In this document: positions 1-5,350 of the stretch, piece after piece
Numbering within the stretch: position 1 is the first letter of the stretch
Layout: the number at the start of each line of letters is the position of its first letter
Source: Thermocrinis sp.
GTDB lineage: Bacteria; Aquificota; Aquificia; Aquificales; Aquificaceae
Assembly: GCA_009903855.1 (NCBI GenBank)
Contig: WYEK01000066.1
Location: forward strand, 1-5,350
Direction: 5' to 3'
Length of the DNA: 5,350 bases
Program-made: the position numbers and the translations under genes
Notes under the pieces: generated by a model
Told to the model about the DNA's origin: nothing
The model's database searches: none
Seen by the model: the letters and a program-made list of their open reading frames with translations, nothing else

Positions 1-1
1 A

Positions 2-451
2 CTGGGACTTTCTTACTCTGGAGGGAACTATTGGGTGGATAGAAAGTGTTTTATGGAAAAGAACACCCAAAAATGCGAAGGTTTTAGGGCTCAAGCCTTT
101 TATCAGTTCAGATTAAAGGATATCAAAGACCAAGACCTGATACTTCAAAAGCTTGCCCAAATGGAGGGCATAAGCTTTTCCATCCATGGGACCCAATGGA
201 TTGTTTCCGCAAATGCTCAGGAAGCCAAAAAGCAAGAGTTAATGTTTTCTCTCCTTGACAGGGCAACTATATTTACCACTGAAATTAGCAAAAAGCTTAG
301 AAAGGAATGCCAAATAGAAAGCATGACCTACGACGGTCCACTGCTTTACTCACCCATATATGGAGAAGCAAAAGGCATGTCTGCACCTCAACCTACAAAG
401 GACCTGCAAACTATAACCGTTTTTATGAGGCTCTCTTTGGTTTGCAAATAA
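2..451 (+). CDS. SIMPL-domain (DUF541) protein, C-terminal part, cut by window edge
   Basis: The reading frame is open from the left edge to the TAA at 449-451, so the true start lies outside the window. A GTG at 35 is the first start-like codon inside, but in-frame coding-like sequence (LGLSYSGGNYW) runs ahead of it, so I do not take it as the start. The pattern fits the second half of a SIMPL domain: an aromatic stretch, then GFRAQAFYQFRLKD, a helix ending in a glycine, an alanine/lysine-rich helix (AQEAKKQELMFSLLDRA) and a final beta strand (ITVFMRLSLV). SIMPL proteins such as E. coli YggE are usually exported to the periplasm; the molecular function is poorly defined. Any signal peptide would be upstream and is not visible. 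The family call rests on remembered patterns, not a search. No obvious functional tie to the downstream genes. Confidence 0.68.
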   Translation: MGLSYSGGNYWVDRKCFMEKNTQKCEGFRAQAFYQFRLKDIKDQDLILQKLAQMEGISFSIHGTQWIVSANAQEAKKQELMFSLLDRATIFTTEISKKLRKECQIESMTYDGPLLYSPIYGEAKGMSAPQPTKDLQTITVFMRLSLVCK

Positions 452-484
452 TGTCCTAAGTAGTTGGTGTGCTCACAATGATGT

Positions 485-495
485 TTTGTTATAAC
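485..495 (+). promoter_or_regulatory. Candidate promoter -10 region for the broken membrane-protein gene
   Basis: TTTGTTATAAC holds a TATAAC hexamer at 490-495. The same word, ending in T instead of C, forms the -10 of the phosphoketolase operon at 1348-1358. It lies 27 bases before the ATG at 523, compared with 22 for the xfp copy. No good -35 sits at 17 bp; TTGGTG at 464-469 is 20 bp away. Assignment is by sequence match only. Confidence 0.35.
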
Positions 496-522
496 CTTTT
501 ATATCAACCACAGGGACGAAAG

Positions 523-1327
523 ATGGGCAGAAACGATCTTATACGACCAAGAAGTTCAGAATATTATATTTCAGATTTTTGAACCAGAGGAAGTGCGGCA
601 GTTAGGCATCTACGGAAATACCCTTGAGGTCAAATTAACCACAGAGGGGGAAGCAGAGCTTACGGAGGAAGTTTTAAATAAGGTGATTGATGGCATGTAT
701 AAGCTCCGCCTAAAACTCAACAAGTTTCCAAGTTCAGAAAAGTTTGACGACAAGGCGGACTGGCTAAGCCTAGCTTATGTTTTAATCTCCATTGCAATTA
801 TTGTTCTTTCAGTGTTTGTATGGATTTTCGCTTCTTCTTATCACGATTGCGATATACAGAACAAATTCCGGCAGTTGGCTAATGGGACTATGCTGTATTT
901 TGTTTTACCTTTTTTAGGCTTTGTGGTTCTATTAAGGGGTAGAAGACCAGATAACACCATTTGGCTACCAATTTTCTTAATTCTTACTCCAGTCCTTTAT
1001 CTTTGCCTGTGGTTTTTTATCTTTCCTTTTGTCAACAAGCTTTATACAAAAGCCGAAATCTCTGGCTACGCCCTTGTGGAGGATAAACGTAAGGAGAGAC
1101 GTTCACGGGAACCTGATGCATACTATCTTCACCTTAGCGATTGGCAGGAGAGGGGCTGATGTTTTAAAGAGGTGAGAGTTCCGGCGGATATATACAATAA
1201 AGCAAACATAGGAGATCAGGTGGCCTTTTCAGTAAAGCGGGGGCTTTTTGATGTTCCTTATGCGGATAAGTTTAAGTTGGTGCGTTAGCTTCTTGAAGGG
1301 GAAACGGTAGCAGGGGTAAAGTGGTAG
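523..1327 (+). pseudogene. Broken gene for a membrane protein: one frameshift and two in-frame stops
   Basis: An ATG at 523, with AGGG at 512-515 as a plausible Shine-Dalgarno 7 bases upstream, opens a frame reading MGRNDLIRPRSSEYYISDF that stops at TGA 580-582. That stop overlaps a T5 run (576-580). Dropping one T joins the frame smoothly to EPEEVRQLGIYG and the long open segment at 593-1159. The same frame is then interrupted by TGA at 1157-1159, continues as coding-like sequence (FKEVRVPADIYNKANIGDQ, then KRGLFDVPYADKFKLVR), meets TAG at 1286-1288, continues as LLEGETVAGVKW and ends at TAG 1325-1327. The span is 805 bases, exactly one more than a whole number of codons, giving about 267 residues if repaired. 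Three lesions in one frame suggest a decaying gene, though assembly errors cannot be excluded. I do not recognise the family; three membrane segments followed by a soluble tail loosely recall DUF3592-like proteins. Confidence 0.55.
593..1159 (+). CDS. Largest open segment of the broken gene: predicted three-pass membrane protein
   Basis: A simple gene caller would report this 188-residue frame from the GTG at 593. I doubt that start: the only purine-rich match (AGAGGA, 586-591) nearly touches the GTG, and the frame is open upstream to 482 with no ATG. The N-terminal ~55 residues are charged and soluble, including the basic run KLRLKLNK. Hydrophobic segments follow at about residues 57-80, 98-115 and 122-148. 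Basic residues between the second and third (LRGRRPDN) suggest an N-in, C-out topology. The charged tail (DKRKERRSREPD, then YYLHLSDWQERG) ends at a TGA, beyond which protein-like sequence continues in frame, so the C-terminus is probably lost. Function unknown; no enzyme or transporter motif seen. If the lesions are real, a product is unlikely to be functional. Confidence 0.5.
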   Translation: MRQLGIYGNTLEVKLTTEGEAELTEEVLNKVIDGMYKLRLKLNKFPSSEKFDDKADWLSLAYVLISIAIIVLSVFVWIFASSYHDCDIQNKFRQLANGTMLYFVLPFLGFVVLLRGRRPDNTIWLPIFLILTPVLYLCLWFFIFPFVNKLYTKAEISGYALVEDKRKERRSREPDAYYLHLSDWQERG

Positions 1328-1331
1328 GGGA

Positions 1332-1358
1332 ATGACCTCTCCAATCCTTTGTTATAAT
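1332..1358 (+). promoter_or_regulatory. Promoter of the xfp-ackA operon
   Basis: A perfect TATAAT lies at 1353-1358. A weak -35 match, ATGACC (1332-1337, four of six to TTGACA), is 15 bp upstream, short of the ideal 17. Transcription would start near 1365, leaving a leader of only about 15 bases before the ATG at 1381, so no room for a riboswitch. The -10 is strong; the -35 is uncertain, which could mean an activator is used. No operator was recognised. Confidence 0.6.
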
Positions 1359-1365
1359 CTTAAAT

Positions 1366-1371
1366 AAGGAG
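1366..1371 (+). promoter_or_regulatory. Ribosome binding site of phosphoketolase
   Basis: AAGGAG, a near-perfect Shine-Dalgarno sequence, ends 9 bases before the ATG at 1381. This fixes the phosphoketolase start; the protein also begins in register with the usual N-terminus of the family. Confidence 0.8.
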
Positions 1372-1380
1372 AGTTTAGTC

Positions 1381-3750
1381 ATGGATCTAAAGGCACTAAG
1401 GGACTATTGGAGGGCTTGCTGTTATGCGGCGGTAGGTATGATATACCTTTGGGATAATCCCCTTTTAAGAGAACCTCTGAAAAGGGAACACATAAAAAGG
1501 AGGCTTTTGGGACACTGGGGTGCAAGCCCGGGTATAAGCTTTGCCTATGTGCATGCAAACAGGGTAATAAACAAGTATGACCTCAACTGTATCTTTGTGG
1601 TTGGACCAGGACACGGCGCACCGGGTTATATAGCGCCCGTATACTTTGAGGGAACCCTCAGCGAGTATTATCCTCAGTTCAGCCAGGATGAGGAGGGTCT
1701 CAGAAACCTCTTTAGGGCGTTCTCCTTTCCCGGCGGACTTGGAAGTCATTGCACTCCTGAACTACCCGGCTCCATCCAAGAAGGGGGTGAGCTGGGCTAT
1801 TCCCTCTCCCACGCCTACGGGGCGGTCTTTGACAATCCGGACCTCATAGCCATAACGGTGGTAGGGGACGGTGAATCGGAAACTGGACCATTGGCTACTG
1901 CCTGGCACTGCAACAAGTTCTTAAATCCCGCAAGAGATGGGGCGGTTCTACCAGTTCTCTTGCTAAACGGCTACAAGATAAACAACCCAACCATCCTCGC
2001 ACGCATTGAAGAGGAAGAACTACTGAGCCTTTTCAAAGGCTATGGCTACGAGCCAAAGGTGGTGGAAGGTGAAGAGGAGCTTGAGGTTCATGGAGTTATG
2101 ACTGAAGCTATGGACTGGTGCGTTGAGAGAATACTCGGTATTTGGGAGGATGCCAGGTCCTCAGGAAGAGTTTTCAGACCCAAATGGCCTATGATCATTC
2201 TGAGAACTCCCAAAGGTTGGACTGCCCCCAAAAAGGTGGAAGAGCACTACATAGAAGGCTATTGGAGGTCCCACCAAGTTCCCCTGGCGGATGTTAGGGA
2301 AAACGAAAAACACCTTAGAATCTTGGAAGAGTGGCTGAAAAGCTACGAGCCAGAAAGGCTCTTTGACGAGAAGGGAAGGCTGAGAGAGGACCTGAGGAGC
2401 TTAGCCCCCAAGGGAAACAAGAGAATGAGCGCCAACCCTCACGCCAACGGAGGGCTTTTGAGAGTTCCCCTAAGACTACCTCCCTTGGAGCAGTTTGCCC
2501 TGGATGTTCAAGAGACCATGAAGCTCCATTACGAGAACACAAGACCCTTGGGCGCCTTTCTGAGGGAGATTATAAGGAACAATCCCAACAATTTTAGGGT
2601 CTTTGGACCAGACGAGACCCACTCCAACAGGCTCTATGATGTCTTTGAGTTTGGCAAGGCTTGGATGGCAAAGATATTACCAGAGGATCAGGATGATGGG
2701 CATCTTGACCCTTACGGTAGAACGGTGGAGATGTTATCAGAGCATACTATGGAGGGTTTGCTGGAGGGATACATACTAACCGGAAGGCATGGCATTTTAA
2801 ACACCTATGAAGGCTTTGCCCCAATAATATCCTCTATGGTAAATCAGTTTGGCAAGTGGTTGGACATATCCTCCGATGTGCCCTGGAGGATGCCTTTACC
2901 TTCCCTCAACCTTCTCCTTACCTCCGTAGTTTGGAGGCAGGACCACAATGGCTTTACACATCAGGACCCAGGATTTATAAACGCCATAGTGGATAAGTGG
3001 CCCAATGTGGTAAGGGTGTATTTCCCGCCGGACGCCAACACATTGCTATGCGTTGCTAAACTGTGTTTTCAAAGCACCAACAGGATCAACATAATCGTAG
3101 CGGATAAACAGAAACATCCCCAGTATCTTGATTTGGCAAGTGCCCAAAGGCATGTGGAAAAGGGCATAGGCATATGGGACTTTGCCAGCAACCATGTGGA
3201 AGAGGAGCCCGATGTGGTAATTGCAAGCTGTGGTGATATACCCACAAAGGAGGCAGTTTATGCAAGCTTTCTACTGAAGGAAGCCTTCCCAGACCTTAGG
3301 ATAAGGTTTGTGAATGTGGTAAATCTCTTCTGCCTTACTCCTCAAACCGAGCACCCCGACGGACTTACAGACCACGATTTTGACCTTTATTTCACCAAAG
3401 ACAAGCCCATAATATTTAACTTCCACGGCTACCCTTGGCTAATTCACCGGCTGACCTACAGAAGGACCAACCATAAAAACCTTCATGTAAGGGGTTACAG
3501 GGAAAACAGAAAAGTAGGCATAGATGCCACCCACCTTACGCCCTTCCTGAAAGGCAGAGGGGGCATCACCACACCCCTGCAACTTGCCATACTCAACCAG
3601 ATAGACCGCTTTAGCATAGCTATGGATGTTATAGACAGGGTGCCAAAGCTGCAGGGCAAAGGGGGAAGCTTCAAAGACAAGCTAAAGAACATGCAGATAG
3701 ATGCCCTCAGGTATGCCTACACCCACGGCGTTGATAAGCCAGACCTTTAA
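1381..3750 (+). CDS. xfp: Phosphoketolase (xylulose-5-P / fructose-6-P phosphoketolase, XFP family)
   Basis: This thiamine-diphosphate enzyme cleaves xylulose-5-P and/or fructose-6-P with phosphate to acetyl phosphate plus glyceraldehyde-3-P or erythrose-4-P, in the cytoplasm. The 789 residues match the usual full length (about 790-825). Visible landmarks: LGHWG (43-47, catalytic His45), GPGHG (75-79, His78), the block ending ELGYSLSHAYG (His144), the cofactor motif starting GDGESETGP (162) and closing at NG (196-197), RSHQVPL (His298), GPDETHSNR (409-417, Glu412, which I equate with the catalytic Glu479 of bifidobacterial enzymes), TYEGF (475-479), QDHNGFTHQDPGF (520-532, His527) and FHGYPWLIHRLTYRRTNH (681-698) in the C-terminal domain. 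Oddities: about 18 extra residues at 709-726, and Gln133 and Ala80 where I recall His and Gly. It leads an operon with acetate kinase. The family is certain; substrate preference cannot be read from sequence. Confidence 0.97.
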   Translation: MDLKALRDYWRACCYAAVGMIYLWDNPLLREPLKREHIKRRLLGHWGASPGISFAYVHANRVINKYDLNCIFVVGPGHGAPGYIAPVYFEGTLSEYYPQFSQDEEGLRNLFRAFSFPGGLGSHCTPELPGSIQEGGELGYSLSHAYGAVFDNPDLIAITVVGDGESETGPLATAWHCNKFLNPARDGAVLPVLLLNGYKINNPTILARIEEEELLSLFKGYGYEPKVVEGEEELEVHGVMTEAMDWCVERILGIWEDARSSGRVFRPKWPMIILRTPKGWTAPKKVEEHYIEGYWRSHQVPLADVRENEKHLRILEEWLKSYEPERLFDEKGRLREDLRSLAPKGNKRMSANPHANGGLLRVPLRLPPLEQFALDVQETMKLHYENTRPLGAFLREIIRNNPNNFRVFGPDETHSNRLYDVFEFGKAWMAKILPEDQDDGHLDPYGRTVEMLSEHTMEGLLEGYILTGRHGILNTYEGFAPIISSMVNQFGKWLDISSDVPWRMPLPSLNLLLTSVVWRQDHNGFTHQDPGFINAIVDKWPNVVRVYFPPDANTLLCVAKLCFQSTNRINIIVADKQKHPQYLDLASAQRHVEKGIGIWDFASNHVEEEPDVVIASCGDIPTKEAVYASFLLKEAFPDLRIRFVNVVNLFCLTPQTEHPDGLTDHDFDLYFTKDKPIIFNFHGYPWLIHRLTYRRTNHKNLHVRGYRENRKVGIDATHLTPFLKGRGGITTPLQLAILNQIDRFSIAMDVIDRVPKLQGKGGSFKDKLKNMQIDALRYAYTHGVDKPDL

Positions 3751-3755
3751 AGGTT

Positions 3756-4832
3756 ATGAAACATATCCTCGTTTTTAACTACGGTAGTTCAAGCTTAAAG
3801 TATGCCCTCTTTGAACAACTGCAGGCTAAAGTGCGAGAAAATGTAAAGATAGATGGAGTAGAGGATTGTCAAAAGGTGGTGAGACAGGTCATAGCCAACA
3901 CAGAAAGGATTGATGCCATAGCCCACCGGGTAGTTCATGGGATGGATTTGGACTCGCCATTGCCCATCAACGAAGAAACCATTGAGAAATTGAAAAGTTT
4001 AGTGTCTCTTTCTCCCCTGCATAACCGTCTTGCCCTTGCGGGTATTGAAGTGTGCCTGCAGGAACTTCCACAGGTGCCCCAGTATGCCATCTTTGACACC
4101 TCCTTTTTTAGAGAGCTTCCCTTCACCTCAAGGGCTTACGCCCTACCCTTGGAATTTTACGAAAGAGGAATAAAAAGGTATGGCTTTCATGGTATATCAT
4201 ACTCATATCTTCTCAAAGAGACCGCAAGGCTTTTGGGAAAGGAGCTTAAAGGGCTGAGCGCCATAATGCTCCATCTGGGAAGTGGGGCGAGCGCATGCGC
4301 GGTATATAAAGGCAAACCCATAGATACCTCCATGGGAATGACCCCTCTGGAGGGGCTTGTCATGTCCTCGCGGGCGGGCGACCTGGACCCAGGCATACTC
4401 CTTCATCTTCTGAGGGAGAGGAGCCCGGAAGAGTTGGAACATCTCCTTTACAACCAGTGCGGAGTAAAGGGACTTACCGGTAGCAAAGACATAGGCAAAA
4501 TGGTTCAGCAGGCTCAGGAAGGAGACCCCATAGCCCAAAGAGCCCTTGAGCTTTATGTGTATAGGATAAAAAAATACATAGGCGCTTATTATGCAGTCCT
4601 CCCCGAGGTTGACGCCCTGGTCTTTTCCGGCGGTGTCGGTGAAAACAGCCCAGTGGTGCGGGAGCTCGTATGTAAAGGCTTAGAAAAGCTCGGTATAGTC
4701 TTAGACGAGAGTTTAAACAAAGGCAAAGACCTTCCCCTTTTTATAAACAGCCCAGATAGCAAGCTTAAGATTTTGGTTATAAAAACTGACGAGGAGCTTG
4801 AGATGGCAAGGCAGTTGTTAGAAAGGGTTTAA
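3756..4832 (+). CDS. ackA: Acetate kinase, compact form
   Basis: Acetate kinase of the ASKHA fold: acetyl phosphate + ADP gives acetate + ATP, reversibly, in the cytoplasm. Catalytic and binding residues known from the Methanosarcina enzyme are present: Asn8 in NYGSSSLK, Arg58 in HRVVHG, His89 in PLHN, Asp114 in FDTSF, His145 in YGFHG, Arg206 in SSRAGDLDP, the SGGVGENS phosphate loop (291-298) and Glu346 in TDEEL. At 358 residues it is about 40-50 shorter than usual. Nearly all the loss lies between residues 15 and 58, because the later residues keep a near-constant offset of 33-35 from Methanosarcina numbering. Only 5 bases separate it from xfp; the AAAGG at 3749-3753 overlaps the xfp stop, so translation is probably coupled. 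The context supports acetate rather than butyrate as substrate; propionate kinase activity is possible. Confidence 0.92.
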   Translation: MKHILVFNYGSSSLKYALFEQLQAKVRENVKIDGVEDCQKVVRQVIANTERIDAIAHRVVHGMDLDSPLPINEETIEKLKSLVSLSPLHNRLALAGIEVCLQELPQVPQYAIFDTSFFRELPFTSRAYALPLEFYERGIKRYGFHGISYSYLLKETARLLGKELKGLSAIMLHLGSGASACAVYKGKPIDTSMGMTPLEGLVMSSRAGDLDPGILLHLLRERSPEELEHLLYNQCGVKGLTGSKDIGKMVQQAQEGDPIAQRALELYVYRIKKYIGAYYAVLPEVDALVFSGGVGENSPVVRELVCKGLEKLGIVLDESLNKGKDLPLFINSPDSKLKILVIKTDEELEMARQLLERV

Positions 4833-4936
4833 TTTCCAAAATCTGTATAATAATCACACAAGGCAGATGTTCTAAAAATATGGCAGTCTTGCATGAATTA
4901 TATCAAAAGTGGTGCTTTTTGATGTGCCCAAAGAAG
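4833..4936. other. Convergent intergenic region between ackA and the MATE gene
   Basis: These 104 AT-rich bases lie between two convergent genes. They contain a TATAAT word at 4846-4851 with no acceptable -35 (TTGTTA at 4815-4820 is 25 bp away) and an imperfect inverted repeat near the right end. A 31-codon plus-strand frame from ATG 4881 runs into the MATE gene antisense and has no ribosome site; I do not call it a gene. Confidence 0.5.
4902..4923. terminator. Possible bidirectional terminator hairpin (imperfect)
   Basis: ATCAAAAG (4902-4909) can pair with CTTTTTGAT (4915-4923) around a 5-base loop, with one bulged T. It sits between the ends of ackA and the MATE gene, where a shared terminator is expected. 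The stem is AT-rich and no T tract follows on either strand, so intrinsic termination would be weak. Confidence 0.25.
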
Positions 4937-5350
4937 TCAGGATGTCGGAATTTCCTTGATAGTGGGCGAAGTTAGCTTGGAAATGATCCTTCTGTAGGCA
5001 AGGTAAAAGATCAGTGCCCTTAAGGTGGTTTCCACGCTCATAAAGACCCAAGGCACGATGGGAGAGGGAAAGAACTTTAAAAAGACATAAGAAGGTATAA
5101 TCCTGAAAAGCCAAAAGGAAGAGATGTTGATTATAAGGGGTATGTGGGTCTTTCCCATGCCCTTTAAGGCTCCCGAGTATACACTGGCGTATGCCATCTG
5201 GGGCTGAGATAGGGCTACGATCACTAAATAATAGACCGCTAAATCCACCACCTCCGGGTCCTTTACAAAGAGGTAGGAAAACTCCCTTGGGAATAGTAGC
5301 AGAAATACCCCAGCCAGACCCATTATAAGGGCTGTGAGGTGGGCTATGGT
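4937..5350 (-). CDS. MATE-family multidrug/toxin efflux transporter, C-terminal part, cut by window edge
   Basis: Read on the minus strand, the frame is open from the right edge to a TGA at 4939-4937, giving 137 residues. The ATG at 5323 is internal: coding-like sequence (TIAHLTALI) precedes it, so the start lies beyond the window. The family runs about 450 residues, so about the last third is seen. It shows four hydrophobic segments, matching the final helices of the second MatE repeat. The most telling stretch is QPQMAYASVYSGALKGMGKT, followed by PLIINISSFWLFRIIPSY, which matches the usual pattern of a glycine-rich G-x-x-x-G-x-G-x-T loop then a helix with an Arg-hydrophobic-Pro turn. The tail RRIISKLTSPTIKEIPTS is the expected short cytoplasmic end. 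MATE proteins export cationic compounds using Na+ or H+ gradients in the inner membrane; the substrate here is unknown. It converges on ackA and is not part of that operon. Confidence 0.85.
   Translation of the reverse strand, partial: TIAHLTALIMGLAGVFLLLFPREFSYLFVKDPEVVDLAVYYLVIVALSQPQMAYASVYSGALKGMGKTHIPLIINISSFWLFRIIPSYVFLKFFPSPIVPWVFMSVETTLRALIFYLAYRRIISKLTSPTIKEIPTS

Noticed and set aside
482..592. Upstream extension of the 593 frame without an ATG as the true N-terminus
   Set aside because: The frame has no ATG and no ribosome site, whereas the neighbouring frame from ATG 523 has both and joins after one base shift.
1157..1159. In-frame TGA followed by TGT as a possible selenocysteine codon
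   Set aside because: No convincing SECIS-like hairpin is visible in the following 40 or so bases, and a further in-frame TAG and an upstream frameshift make gene decay simpler.
1465..1749. Antisense open frame inside xfp
   Set aside because: It is opposite strongly conserved phosphoketolase motifs, has no ribosome site that I can see and no recognisable product.
4203..4538. Long antisense open frame inside ackA
   Set aside because: It lies opposite a well-supported gene with conserved motifs and encodes no recognisable protein; it is a by-product of codon bias.
4846..4851. TATAAT after ackA as a promoter for a small RNA
   Set aside because: No -35 at a workable distance and no clear terminated transcript downstream; such words are common in AT-rich gaps.
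4881..4976. Small plus-strand frame with three cysteines (starts MAVLHELYQKWC)
   Set aside because: No Shine-Dalgarno, weak upstream promoter, and two fifths of it runs antisense through the end of the MATE gene.

Overview
The window looks like chromosomal DNA of a thermophilic, chemolithotrophic bacterium of the Aquificales type. This is inferred from codon use: Arg mostly AGG/AGA, many ATA Ile codons, AAG/AAA Lys, short intergenic gaps and moderate GC. It is not shown by any marker gene. Nothing mobile, no RNA gene and no CRISPR array was seen.

Layout. (1) Positions 2-451, + strand: the C-terminal part of a SIMPL-domain (DUF541) protein, cut by the left edge. (2) Positions 523-1327, + strand: a predicted three-pass membrane protein gene that appears broken. 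It has a good ATG and Shine-Dalgarno, one apparent single-base frameshift in a T5 run, then in-frame TGA and TAG codons inside sequence that still reads as protein. The only long open piece is 593-1159. (3) Positions 1381-4832, + strand: a tight two-gene operon of phosphoketolase (xfp) and a compact acetate kinase (ackA), with a clear TATAAT and AAGGAG in front. (4) Positions 4833-4936: a short convergent intergenic stretch with an imperfect inverted repeat. (5) Positions 4937-5350, - strand: the C-terminal part of a MATE-family transporter, cut by the right edge.

How the genes work together. Phosphoketolase cleaves xylulose-5-P and/or fructose-6-P with phosphate to give acetyl phosphate plus glyceraldehyde-3-P or erythrose-4-P. 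Acetate kinase turns acetyl phosphate plus ADP into acetate plus ATP. The 5-bp spacing argues that the two are made together as a phosphoketolase shunt. The flanking genes have no evident link to it.

Most worth a second look are the multiply lesioned membrane-protein gene, an apparent extra loop of about 18 residues in the C-terminal domain of the phosphoketolase, the shortened N-terminal domain of the acetate kinase, and an 11-bp promoter-like word shared by the broken gene and the xfp operon. No clear new biological system was found.
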